A stretch of 64,000 nucleotides of DNA from Geosiphon pyriformis (Eukaryota; Glomeromycota; Glomeromycetes; Archaeosporales; Geosiphonaceae), in NCBI GenBank assembly GCA_016748015.1, contig JAAOMT010000627.1:389357-453356 (forward strand), read 5' to 3'. Made by a program: the position numbers and the translations under genes. The notes beneath the pieces were generated by a model. The model had not been told where the DNA came from, did not search any database, and worked only from the letters and a program-made list of their open reading frames with translations. Positions within the stretch are counted from its first letter, which is position 1, and the number at the start of each line of letters is the position of its first letter. Shown here one piece after another: positions 25,201-36,619 of the stretch.

Positions 25201-26942
25201 TTTGTAAGAACCCCATCCCAATCATAAGACTTGGGGATCATTGAGACCCACACTTTTTTCCAAAAAGCAGGCACCATGCCAACAGATAAGCACACATTCA
25301 ACAACACCAAAAAGCATTTCAACACCTCACCACAACCATGTTTCCAAAGTCCATTGGGAATACCAGACAAGCCAGCAGCTTTGTCATCAGAAAGACCATT
25401 AGTAACTGAAAGTAATTCACCCATGCTAATCGCACTCATCACACTAGAAAAGGCATCATCCCTAACATAGTTCAAAGGTGTATACTGATGAGCCCAGAAA
25501 TTAGGCAGTACCATAGGCATTACACGTTTCCATGTCCAACTCTTTATAATTTTGTCAACACTTGACCTGACCTCCTCCAGCTTCAATATCAACTCATCAT
25601 CAACCACCAAGTAATCCAACACCATCTTTTGAAATGGCCAATCCAGAACACTCCTAATCATACTCTTCTTGTCTGAGCAAAATTGTTTCATATGCTTCTC
25701 AATAGCCTTTCTGATAGTAGTCTCTTACAACAACTTTGACTCAAACATCTTGAATTTTCTGTACTTTTTTCTGACAAACAACAAATAACTAAGAAGGTCT
25801 TCTACTTTTTGGCTACCATGAAGCATGTCCTCCAAAACGAGAGCTTTATCAGCATTCAGAGCTGACCATTTTTTCATGAATTGATCAAAACCAGAAGTAT
25901 CAACAGAGGTCAGGCATTTGACTATCTTAGCAACCAGCAACTTCAAACCCAGGAACTTAGAAGAATGTTTATCTTTTAAGCACTGAAAATCACAGAACCA
26001 ATGTCTAGAAAATATTTCATCCACAGAATCCACCACCATCTTTTTCAGCAAAAACCACATAGTATTCAAATCAAGACCAGCAGCAGCACCAAGAAACTTC
26101 TCCTTTACCTCCAACATCTTAGCAGAGAAACATTCCTTAAAATGGGACCACCCAGCACCATCAGCATCCTTGATCCTAAACTTCCAATGATCTTTGTTGG
26201 TCTGCTTATGCAAACCATTCAGCTAAACATCTAAGAGCCCATCCAAGCCAACTGAAACCATGACAGATTTGTGATCTGTATCGAAGAAATCAGAAACAGA
26301 ATTGACACAATGCTTTACAACAGCAGAAAATAGAGTCTCACTAACAAGAATAAAATCAATTGTCTTCTCCACTCTCCTAGAATTGCTCTATGTAGCCGTT
26401 TTAACCAAAGAGTGTCCAGTAAAAGAATTGACTAAACCCAAACCCAAACAAAACTTAAAACTTGCACTCCTTCCAGAATCATTCTCATTGAAATCACCAT
26501 CTAGAACAACAAAAGTGCTGGAGTTAACAGCCTTAGCAATAAGAGAATTCACTGCAGGAGCCTGAGCAAACCTAGTTCCAGGAGAAACACCAGCATACAA
26601 ATCCAGAATTGTAACCAAAAGCTTGCCTTTAAACAAAAACCAAATCAAAATCAAACAACCAGGAACCTCCTCAACCCTAGAAACATGGCAAGCCAAAGAA
26701 TTATTTATGATTACAGCAATGCCAGCACCAAGATAACCAATATCCAATCCAGAAGTAAAAATCCAAATCTCATCAAATTTGTCCTTGATCCATAATCCAG
26801 AAGAGGACCTTAATTTCGTTTCAGCAACAAAAAAAACCATATTTTCAGAACTCACATGCCAACAAATAATATCTGTCTGTTTTGCAGGGACATTGATATT
26901 CCGAACATTGCACGTAGCAAATTTTCAGATCAGACCACTCAT
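22251..26942 (-). pseudogene. LINE ORF2: endonuclease-RT-RNase H polyprotein, broken only by stops
   Basis: From ATG at 26942 to the terminal stop at 22251 the frame is kept over 4692 nt (1564 codons), with about eight or nine in-frame stops, for example near 26388, 25725, 25005, 24225 and 22938. Domains in order: APE-type endonuclease (VAETKLR; LDGDFNEND; later a TDHKSV block); RT with DMQKVYDSVGW, FGLSDGYNVHDGLDQGEVFSPLLW and FVDDMIW (24628-24636); RNase H with YTDGFLRN, AELQAVALALK, HIDSQAVIDAC and SHSGILGNVKAD; and a C-terminal CCHC-like motif (CLLCGEVEFSDHVFTC). It nicks target DNA and copies the element RNA. Most stops sit where related copies have Trp, Gln or Arg. Confidence 0.85.
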
Positions 26943-28800
26943 TAGGATGATGGAAATAGGAATAAACCTGAACCAGAACACAAGAGATCTAATTTTACCA
27001 TAATCAAACTGAATAAAGCCTTCAGAGCAAACATTTTAGACTCCAAACCACCCATCTTGGAAGTGAGAACCTTTGAACCACTCAAATTAAGACCATCTGC
27101 AAATCCACCACCACTTAAAAAGGGGGAAGCAGACAAAGCCAACATACTATTCAGAGCCATATCTGAATCCACAATCAGAGCCAAAGACACAGAAACAGCC
27201 AAAAGAAAAGCACAAGACAGAGATGCCAATGGTACCAGTTTAATGAAACTCAATTTTTTAAGAATGACAGAAACTTGATCTGATAGAATTTCCAAAGAGC
27301 ACTCCAAAACTGCCAAACGCTCACCCAATCCATCGACTTGAGGACCAGAAGAACCCAAAAAGAGAAGTGGACCCTTAGAAAGCACACCAGAACCAAAAGG
27401 AGAGCCACCAGAAGAGGCATCAAGAGACACTACCTCAGCCCATGATTTGCTACCAAAAGCAGCAGGATGGGAGATAGGAATCTTCTTTTTCGCATACAAC
27501 TTGAAAAATGATCAAAACCAGAAACAGGTTTTTTGAATGAATTTGAGAGCTCAAAAGACAATGCTACCAATGCATCACACTCCAGAGTTGAATGGCCAAA
27601 ATGCCCACACTTCTTACATTTAACCAAATCCAATCTGGCCCATGAGAGTCACACACCACCAAAAATAGACTCAGTATAAAAAGCAGTATCCAAATTTTTC
27701 TCAGATTCAAAACCAACAACAGTGCAATGAACTCTATTACCAGTGTCTAATGAACAATTAATAATACATGTTTTCCCACCAGCCCTATCCAAAAGAGTAC
27801 CAAGATCATGCGCAGTTGTTCTCATTGGCAAGGTAAACAGGAGCACCTTGAATTGGTCCCTAAAAGCCCAAGTTTTATAATTCCCCATGGTCATAGCCAT
27901 ATGAACCGAGTCTTTTCCAATCAGGAATGACCATCTTGAAGCCAACTGCGCAGCCTGATTAGAATTGGCGAATTCTACCACAGCCTTTTGTCATAAACCA
28001 ATTAGTTGAATTTTGATTGATTTAATTTTGCCAAATTTGGCTACTGCAGTAATGATTATATCCTTAGACATGTCTATGGGAATTTTCTTAATTACTACAG
28101 TCCGATCTAAATGAATTCCTTGTTTCTTAAGATCGCTGTTTATGTTGATCCCATTTTCACCAGCCAATAAAATGGTCTTCTTCATGCTTTCCTCTAATGT
28201 AAATGTTGATCTGATGATCCCTTCAAATTTTAAGGGGGTAGTGGCCTCCCCAAAACCATTGATTTTTGAAAAAAATTTTCTAATAAACTGAGTTTTTGAC
28301 ATAGCTGATTTCCCTTCCACAGCTGAAAGATTAATATCTAAAGCAAATGATTTCTTAACCAACACCTCCACAGGAGTTTTGATGATCTTGGGATCAATCC
28401 AAATCTTTTTTAAAGGAACTTTGTTCTTAAGGGGAGGCAGAAGGGGCTTCATCTCTTCATCTATCTCAAAGTCAGGAGGACCAATAGGAGAACTGAAATT
28501 TGCACCAGTATTCACTTATTTAGCCTTAAGAGTATGAACAGCCAAATCCAAGAGAGAACTGTCAAAACCACCAGACATACTAACATCTTTATCATCACCA
28601 GAAAGGCTCTCTACATCGAAATATACACTAGCACCAGAACCAGACTTCAAAAAGATATCTTTTTTATTACCAGAGTGTTTAATATTCCCAAGAAGAGCCT
28701 TCTTTCTTTGTAAAAAGGAACCACCAGCAGGACCATAAAACACATCCTTAGGAGCCTTTTTACTAGACATGCTGCCACTAGAAACAGCCTCCAAATCCAT
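26942..28800 (-). pseudogene. LINE ORF1: RRM-like / CCHC nucleic-acid-binding protein, broken
   Basis: ATG at 28800. Reads in one frame down to about 27430 through in-frame stops (near 28516, 27991, 27649), then shifts frame once before the C-terminal part (from 27499). Segments in order: disordered N-terminus; the first RRM-like fold (VVIKKIPIDMSKDIIITAVA, KFGKIKSIKIQLIGL); a second one (FKVLLFTLPMRTTAHDLGTL); the CCHC knuckle CKKCGHFGHSTLEC; and a heptad-rich stretch (LGERLAVLECSLEILSDQV). These match the intact 650-aa ORF1 at 38455-40407. It would bind the LINE RNA. The stop TAA overlaps the ORF2 ATG (TAATG). Confidence 0.82.
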
Positions 28801-28921
28801 GACAAAAGGGTTATTAGTTAAAGAAATATTGAAATAAAACTAATAGGAAAAAACAGAAAAACTTTTTTTTTGAAAAATGCTCTTTGGGAAATTTTGAACG
28901 TAGGAGAGAAAAAAGTTTTTC

Positions 28922-28929
28922 CAAGTTAT
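28922..28929. repeat. target-site duplication, right copy
   Basis: CAAGTTAT, matching 22108-22115; marks the 5' end of the full-length LINE. Confidence 0.75.
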
Positions 28930-29509
28930 AAAATAAGTTTATTTAATAATTTTTCTAATTATTTTTTAGTCTTTATTTTTAAAATAAATATTTAAAAAAA
29001 TCTTTAATTAAAAAAAAATATTAAAAATATTAAAAACTAAATTATCACAACTCAAAGTATTAAAAAACTTACTTGTATTATTTATTGAATAAACCTATTA
29101 TTTATTAGTTAAATCTCTTTGAAAAATTATTTCTGATCAAAATTATTTATATTATTACTAATTAATAAAAGTTTTATTGTAAAAATTAGAAAAAATACTA
29201 AAGACTATTAAAATTTTATGTTTTTAAATTAGAGAAACATATTCAATAATTGTAAAAATAGTCTTAGAAAAAACTCTAAACAGTAAGTAGATTTTAGTTT
29301 AATCTTTAAAAAAAAAATATAAATATATATATAACAATTAAGAATTGAGAAATAATTTACATTATAATATTAAAAAAAAGTTTTTAATATAATAATAATA
29401 TTATCATACAAATAAAATTAAGAAATTCACAAAAAATTAATTGCAATTAAAATAGAATATTAGCAATTAAAATAACCAAAAAAATTATTTTATAATAGCA
29501 TTAACAATA
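28930..29509. other. AT-rich spacer
   Basis: A/T-rich with no open frame and no recognised element; lies between the full-length LINE and the next relic. Confidence 0.4.
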
Positions 29510-32500
29510 TTTTTTGTTGGTTTATATTGCTAAAAATATTTTTTTTGGTGTTATGTATTCTATTAGTTTTAATAAATTACTAAGTGTAATAATAAATTTG
29601 TTTAATAGAAAAACAGCTGGTCTATCTGGTATTTTGAATAAATTGTGAAAATATTATAACAAAGTAGTATATATACTTTTAAAGCTTATAAACTTATGTT
29701 TAATACATAAATTTATTTCTCAATTTTGAAAAAAAGCATGAGTTTTAATAATTTTAAGTCTTATAAATAAAAAACATTCTAACAAATACATAACTTATTG
29801 CTTTAATTAAGATAACTTAAAAATTTTTTTTTAAAATCTTGTCTAACAGAATTTTTTTAGTATATAGTAAGTCTAATATTTTTTATAGTAATAACTTTTT
29901 AGTTTTAAAGAGTATGTTAATATAATTTTTTATATTCATAATTAGATAATAATAGAGAATATTTTGAAAAAGAATTGTGAATTTTGGTTGGTTTTGTAAA
30001 ATATATACAAAGCATATAATTTTATAAATTAAAAATATTTAAAAAATAGCTTAAATAAAATTAAAATATATAATAAATTTGTTAAGCTTTTTAGTAATAT
30101 TTACAATAATTAAGTTAATCAAATTATAACTAATTTTGGTTTAATAAATAGTTATCATATTTATAATAAACTAAATCAGAATAAGATTTTTTTCTTTTCT
30201 TTTGGCATATTTTTTATGATTTTTTTTTGTATAAAGTTAAAAAACAAAAAATATGTACAGTTATAAGATTGATTCTAGATTTGTTGTCAAAATTGAACAA
30301 ATTAAAATTTAAATTAATATAATATTATTTTTTGCTATTGCTGTTTTTGTTAATAACATGATTTAAATATAATATAATCAAGCTATAATTTAATCTATTT
30401 TGAATATTATGAGTGATTTTTTTTAAATCAACAATATTTCAATTAATAATAATAAAACAGTAATTATTTTTATTAATTATAAAGTTGGCTTTTTTTTAAT
30501 GATTAATAATTTGTTTATTTTAATTGTCAAAAAAAAGAAACTTATAAATACTTGTATATTTTTGTGTTTATAAATAAATTGTTAAGACTTAATCTAATTA
30601 AGACTTATTTGGATGTTAAATTTTTTATAAGCAGAGTTTTAAGAAAAATTATAATTAATAAACAATTTTTTTATTTGGTTTCAATGGTTTTATATTCTAT
30701 TATTAATTATAAAATTTAATTTAGTTTTGTATTAATTAGTGTATATAATAAGTAAAATACTTTAATTTAAAAAAATTTAAAGTCAAAAGCTAGTTTGTTT
30801 TTAAACTTTTCTAATAATACAATTTATTATTTTTTTATATAACTTAAAGTTTTTTGAGCAAATACAAACTAAATACAAATTGGCTTTTATCTTAAATTTT
30901 TTAAATATTAATAATATTGTGAACTGGTTGTTCAGTTATAAATTTTTAAATCTTTAAGTATTAAGTTGGTCTTTTTGTTATTTTTTGGTTTTTTTAGTTT
31001 GTTTTTATATTAGTTTAGTTAATAATTTTTTGGTTAGTGTAATCAGAATTTTTTATGGTTATAATTTATTCTTAAATAATATTTTGTCTTTGGCATTTTG
31101 ATTTTCTAAAAATATTTTAATGTTTATTGTTTTTGGTAATTTTGTTTTTTTTAAGATTTTTTATTTGACTAAATATTTTAATATTGTTTTTGTTAAGCAA
31201 TTGTATAGTAAGAATAATAAAGTTTTTAATTAAAAAAGCTTTTAATATTAAAAACAATTTGACTTTTATAGCTTAATTTTCACATAGTTTGTATTAATAA
31301 GCATATTTAAATTTCTTAATAGATCAATAAAATTTTTTTTTCTATAAAAAATATTTAACTTTTAAGTGTTTTAAGTTTTAATGAAATTTATTAAGTGTAT
31401 AATAAATTGTTAAAGACTAATTATTTTTGTTTTTCTATTTATATTGATAGTTTTTTAAAAGATTTGAATTCAATAAACATAAAAACAAATATCACAACAT
31501 TTTTTAATGATTTAATTTTAGTATTAAAATCAAGATTTTTGGTTTAATATTAAACTATTGTATTAACTTTAAAATACATTTTTTTTTGTGTATTTATAGT
31601 ATTTTTAAACAGTTAAGTTATTTTGAATATTTGCTTTTTAAAACTGGTTTTGATGTTATGTGATTTTTATAACTATTGTTAAATAAAATATTAACATATT
31701 ATAAATATAATTAGAAAAAAGAATTTGTTTGTGTTTTAGTTCAAAATTAAAAGCCATTTTAATATTTCTAAAAATAATAAAGCTAATATATTGGCTAATA
31801 TTACATCATATTTAAATTTAATATTTTTAGTTGTAGTTCAAAAAATTTTTAAAAGCTAATAGTATATATATATTTAAAAATACAAAATGTTTTGTTTGTA
31901 AAATTTTTTAGATAATTTATTATACTTATTAGAAAACCAATTATAATATCAAAGTTTTAAATCAAAGTTTGATTAGAAACATAAATTAAATCTGTTTTTT
32001 ACAAGTATAATATACAAATTTTTACATAATAACTGAATACATAAATTAAATTACTGTTAATGTTTGTTTTTATTTTATAAAGATTTTATATTATTAATTA
32101 TCTATAACTGTTTATAAATATTTATATAATAAATAATATTATAGTGTTTTGTGTCTTTTTTGTAATAATATTAAATTTTTTAATTATTTGTTTTTATGTT
32201 TAATAGACTTTACTGTCTATAATATTTTGTTAGTTTCTTATATTATTATGTAAAAATTTTTTTTTGGTCTATATAAATATTTATTTTGTGTGTTTTAGCT
32301 ATTGTTATTATGTTTATTAAATGCTATAATATATATTGTTTTGTATAAATATTTTGTTTTTAAGACTTGATATTTGAAATTTTTTTTTGTTTTTGGAAAT
32401 TTTAAGATTGTTGTTAATAAAATTATGAATTTTGTATATAATTTGAACTTAATATACAGAAATAGAATTTAATTTATCTAATCTAAACATTATGTAATTA

Positions 32501-32830
32501 TAAAAAAAGAAGTTTGATTCTATTAAATGAATTAATGTCTTTCTTTGTTAATAGTTTTTTAAGTATATTGTCAAAAAATATAGTTAAATTACTTAGTATT
32601 GTAAAAATTTTGGACATTAACTTTAGTATATATGCTTTGTGTTTATTTATTTCTAATATTAACAAAAATATTTTTGTTTATATAAAAGTATACTGTTGTT
32701 TTAACCAGCTTAAATAACTGTTTACATGTAACAAATACATGATTTATACTTAATTTAGATTATTTAGTTTAATATATTGTATTAGATAGTGTTCGAATTT
32801 TACTCATTAAATAAATATGTTATTATTATT
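29510..32830 (+). mobile_element. deeply decayed LINE relic (linker/RT to 3' tail), plus strand
   Basis: Near 29600-29660 the text AAAACAGCTGGTCTATCTGGT keeps the DGKAAGLSGVPNELW block that precedes the RT in the intact copy. At 30349-30357 the catalytic VDD codons read GTTAATAAC (V-N-N). RNase H and zinc remnants follow, and the 3' tail at about 32690-32830 ends CATTAAATAAATATG with an ATT repeat. All frames are closed; the open stretch 32514-32717 is a remnant of the ORF2 C-terminus. No target-site duplication could be identified. Confidence 0.78.
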
Positions 32831-33805
32831 ATTGTTCAAAATAAAATTAAGCATTATAATTGATATTAATTATAATAAATGTTTTAAGAAAAATTGTTTT
32901 TAAAAGAAAAAAAGATTGTTTCTTTGCTGTTTTGGATTTTTTGGTTATTTAAACAACAGTAAAAAAGATTATTAATAAAAATAATAGTTTTATTATCAGT
33001 TATAATTAAAAATTTTGTAATTTTTTGTAATAATAAAAATAATATTAAAACTAATTTTGATTGGTTACTTAAAAAGAACTTAAATTAAAAAATTTTTTAC
33101 TTAAACCAAAAAAAGTGCTTTTTTAGCAATTAAAAATTGTTTTACTCTTTTTTATTTAAAAAAAAACACTATTGCAAAGTATTATTTAATTGTTTTTATA
33201 GTTAAAAAAACTTCTTGGGTGGTTGTACTATTGGAAATTATAAGAAAAATGGTGGTTGCTTCCTTTTTATTCTTTGCTTTAATTGTGGTTATAAAAATAC
33301 AAAAAGAAAGAGTTTTTAATTATATATAATTAAATTCATTTAAAGTTAAATTTTGTTAAAGTTAATTTTTTTATAAACAAAAAACTTAAATTTTAAGATC
33401 AGTTTTTATATTATTAATTTTACTCAATTTATTAATAAAGTTAATTTTAATTATTTTGTTTTTAAAAACATTACTTAATTGTAACAAAATAATTTTAAAA
33501 TTTTAATATTAAAAATCAAAGTTTAAAATCATATTGGTTATAAAAGTTTGACAATTATATGAACGAATTTGTGTTTGTAAATGGCGGAAAAAATTAGTTC
33601 CTGATTTAGAAAAAAAACTATGAACTTCAATTTTCCGAGTACTAAGTTGATCAAATTTCTTCTGTTAAAATACCCTGTTGCTATTAAAATACTATAAAAT
33701 GGAAACCCCTCTTTAGTCCTTCTTTACATTCTTAGCGTGTCTTTTTAAATTATTTTCTTGTCCTTTCTTTCATCTGGTTTGCCTTGCCAAAACTGTCCTG
33801 TTGCT
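32831..33805. other. AT-rich spacer and 5' region of the RAD26-like gene
   Basis: 32831-33540 is A/T-rich with no gene. From about 33560 composition returns to host-like, marking the promoter/5' UTR of the downstream gene. A TATA-like ACTATAAAATGG lies at about 33691-33702, roughly 110 bp before the chosen ATG. Confidence 0.45.
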
Positions 33806-36619
33806 ATGGCTCAAAATTTTGGACAGGACAAGCATAACCCTTTCACAAAAATTGATAATGGAAAAGACTCTTTGAGAGGATATGAAGCTTGCGAACTAAC
33901 TCGAGATGCCCAAGAAGGGTCAACTCAGGGAACAGGAAAAGGCATGGCTAACCACTCGGAAGAACAACACCTATGGGTTAAACTTAAAATTTCTTGCCCT
34001 GAAAAAAATGATATTAAAGATCAACCACCGAATGATTTTATTTCCGATTCCAACGAATCAAGAACGCGTCCCGTTGCAAAAGCTTCTTTCAAAACTTCTA
34101 AAAATTGGAAAGCTAAACAAAAGGCACTAGATCCCTCTGAGGATTCTCATTCCCAAGATGATTCTGAAGACGATCTTGGTGTCGATGACGGTGAAATTTC
34201 CTATTTCGAGTCTCGAGTAAAAAAATGGGCTCGAAACCGCCGGCGCTTACGATTTCGCAATCAATTAAGCAGTGCTGCACTCCAAGAGGAAAGTGACCCA
34301 TTGATATCGGAGATATACCTTCCCCACCCATTCTATGAAGATGCTGTATTAGAAAGTCAGGTCCGGATTCCCGGTGATATTTTTAATAAGCTGTTTGATT
34401 ATCAGAAAGATGGGATCCGCTGGCTATGGAATCTTCATAAACAAAATGAGGGGGGGATACTTGGAGATGATATGGGTCTTGGTAAAACAGTACAAATGAT
34501 TGGCTTTCTTGCTACCCTTCACTATTCTAAGGAATCCCGCGGGCCTACAATTATCATTTGTCCGGCAACCTTGATGTATCAATGGGTTAAAGAAATTCAT
34601 GAGTGGTGGGCGCCACTCCGCGTTGCCATACTTCACTCCAGCGGGATTGCTGTCTCAAGTCATGATGACGCAGACAAGTCTGCTCTCAAATTAATAAGAA
34701 CATTCTGTGGAAAAGGCAGCGGTCATATCCTCATTACAACGTATGAGACGGTCAAAAAATATAGCAAACCACTGTTAAGTCGTCAATGGGAATATGTAGT
34801 GCTTGATGAAGGTCATAAAATCAGAAATCCCGATTCAGAGGTCACACTCACAGTCAAAGAATTCAAGAGTGCTCACCGCATCATTCTTTCAGGAACTCCT
34901 ATCCAAAATAATTATAAAGAGTTGTGGAGTTTAATGGATTTTGTGGCACCCGGACGATTTGGTACTCTTCCGGTCTTTGAAGAACATCTCGCAAGTCGTG
35001 TTATCGCTGGTGGCTATAGGCATGCAACTGAATTTGAAGTACAGGCAGCTTATTATTGTGCACGTGCGATGGCTGAATTTGTTCAACCTTACATGTTACG
35101 TCGTACCAAAGCTGATGTGGCTATCCGACGTCCTAAACAAACCGATCAAGTTCTTTTTTGCAAACTTACTCAATATCAAAGAGAGCTTTATGAAGAATAT
35201 CTTAAAAAAAGGGAGATGATGGAAATTGTAAATTGCAAAAAACTCCAGAACAAGAACAGGGTGAATTTTGTATGGGCACAAATAACAAAGCTATCGAAGA
35301 TATGTAATCATCCTGACCTTTACCTTTGTGACCATGATCCTTCTTTCAAAAACTCCCCAGAGTATGGGCATCACCAGATCTCCGGGAAAATGGCTGTCGT
35401 AAAAACTCTCTTGGAAATGTGGCATCCAAATGGACATCGTGTTTTACTATTCTCTCAATCAACTGAAATGCTCGATATCTTAGAAAAGTTCGTACTATCC
35501 TCTCAATACGATTACAGGAGATTGGATGGATCTACACCCATAACAAAACGTTCATTTTTGGTTGACGAATTTAATCACGATACATCAATTTTCTTATTAT
35601 TGGTAACCACTAAGGTTGGTGGTGTTGGATTGAATCTTACAGGAGCTGATCGGATTATCATCTACGATCCAGACTGGAACCCATCTAATGATGATCAGGC
35701 TACTGAACGTGCAGCTCGACCGGGACAGAAAAAAAGGGTTGCGATCTACAGATTAATGACCTCAGGAACTATAGAAGAGAAAATATATCATCGACAGCTA
35801 TTTAAAAGAATGATATCAAAAAAGATTACCAAGAAGCCAAGCAAAAATGATTTACAATTTGAAGCAGGTGAATTATATGATCTTTTTTCATTAGGAGATC
35901 CAGATGCACCCGAAACAGATACCAGCTATATGTTTGGTGAGGCCGAAGTTGAGTTTGAAGAGTCAGATAGCACAAAACGTCGCAATATTTCCTCCCGCAT
36001 ATGGGATCGCTTTTTGAATGAAACTGTTGAACGTAATAACTCCCGCTTTCCCTCCCAAAAATCCAAAAATCCAACTTCCAGCTCCAATATTCTATTTCCT
36101 AATTTCAAAAAACGGAAAACAACTGATTCTGGCCAGTCAGACGATTTAAAACAGGTGGAAACATCTAAAAACGATATATCTTTTTCTTTGTCCAAACCTT
36201 TACCGAAGAAAAGAGAAGGCGAAACATCATCAAGACGTCCTGCAATTGAAGATATTTCCGAAATTGCTAAAGTTGAGGAATGGAAAAGTGGAATTGAGCA
36301 AGACGAACAGGAAGAGGAAGTCTGTTTAATACAGAATTTATTGAAGACAAATGGCTTGCACAGTGTCTTCAAGCATGATAAGGTCCTTGATGCAAAGTCG
36401 TCATCTTCTAGCACCTATCAAGCTCTTGTCGATAAAAAAGCAAGGGAAACTGCTGAAGAGGCGAGAGCCGCACTGGAAAGCAGCCGTCGTAGGCTAAAAT
36501 CTTTGCCTTTGGGTACATTAACGTGGACGGGTCAATACGGCAAAGGTGGAGCTCATGATGATCAATTTGCACAAAGAAAAAGCAATCCATGGGATTTTTC
36601 TCAATACAAAAGGTTTTGA
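33806..36619 (+). CDS. RAD26: RAD26/CSB (ERCC6)-type SWI2/SNF2 DNA-dependent ATPase
   Basis: Single uninterrupted frame of 937 aa from ATG at 33806 (context gttgctATGG); an earlier in-frame stretch to 33758 lacks an ATG. SNF2 motifs: GGILGDDMGLGKT (motif I, Lys near residue 227), VVLDEGHKIRNPD (DEGH, near 334), LSGTPIQNN, YMLRRTKADV, LLFSQSTEMLDILEKF, TTKVGGVGLNLTGADR and ATERAARPGQKKRVAIYRL, where most family members have RAWRIGQ. The C-terminal block NGLHSVFKHDKVLD is typical of Rad26/CSB and separates it from other SNF2 proteins. It should act in transcription-coupled repair, remodelling stalled RNA polymerase II. The N-terminus is short compared with yeast Rad26 (1085 aa). No intron was found, in contrast to the genes at 1-9.7 kb. 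Confidence 0.93.
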   Translation: MAQNFGQDKHNPFTKIDNGKDSLRGYEACELTRDAQEGSTQGTGKGMANHSEEQHLWVKLKISCPEKNDIKDQPPNDFISDSNESRTRPVAKASFKTSKNWKAKQKALDPSEDSHSQDDSEDDLGVDDGEISYFESRVKKWARNRRRLRFRNQLSSAALQEESDPLISEIYLPHPFYEDAVLESQVRIPGDIFNKLFDYQKDGIRWLWNLHKQNEGGILGDDMGLGKTVQMIGFLATLHYSKESRGPTIIICPATLMYQWVKEIHEWWAPLRVAILHSSGIAVSSHDDADKSALKLIRTFCGKGSGHILITTYETVKKYSKPLLSRQWEYVVLDEGHKIRNPDSEVTLTVKEFKSAHRIILSGTPIQNNYKELWSLMDFVAPGRFGTLPVFEEHLASRVIAGGYRHATEFEVQAAYYCARAMAEFVQPYMLRRTKADVAIRRPKQTDQVLFCKLTQYQRELYEEYLKKREMMEIVNCKKLQNKNRVNFVWAQITKLSKICNHPDLYLCDHDPSFKNSPEYGHHQISGKMAVVKTLLEMWHPNGHRVLLFSQSTEMLDILEKFVLSSQYDYRRLDGSTPITKRSFLVDEFNHDTSIFLLLVTTKVGGVGLNLTGADRIIIYDPDWNPSNDDQATERAARPGQKKRVAIYRLMTSGTIEEKIYHRQLFKRMISKKITKKPSKNDLQFEAGELYDLFSLGDPDAPETDTSYMFGEAEVEFEESDSTKRRNISSRIWDRFLNETVERNNSRFPSQKSKNPTSSSNILFPNFKKRKTTDSGQSDDLKQVETSKNDISFSLSKPLPKKREGETSSRRPAIEDISEIAKVEEWKSGIEQDEQEEEVCLIQNLLKTNGLHSVFKHDKVLDAKSSSSSTYQALVDKKARETAEEARAALESSRRRLKSLPLGTLTWTGQYGKGGAHDDQFAQRKSNPWDFSQYKRF

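Larger units (their letters stand above)
22116..28921 (-). mobile_element. full-length LINE copy, minus strand (6.8 kb)
   Basis: Flanked by CAAGTTAT at 22108-22115 and 28922-28929. On minus it comprises a short 5' UTR (28921-28801), ORF1 (28800-26942), ORF2 (26942-22251) and the family 3' UTR with an A-rich end (22250-22116). Length and layout match the other full-length copy at 38322-45226. Both ORFs carry premature stops, so it is inactive as it stands. Composition is intermediate between the young truncated copy and the AT-only relics. Confidence 0.88.

Noticed and set aside
33758-33805. Longer RAD26 N-terminus starting at 33758
   Set aside because: The frame is open but starts with TTG; the first ATG in frame is 33806, in a good context.
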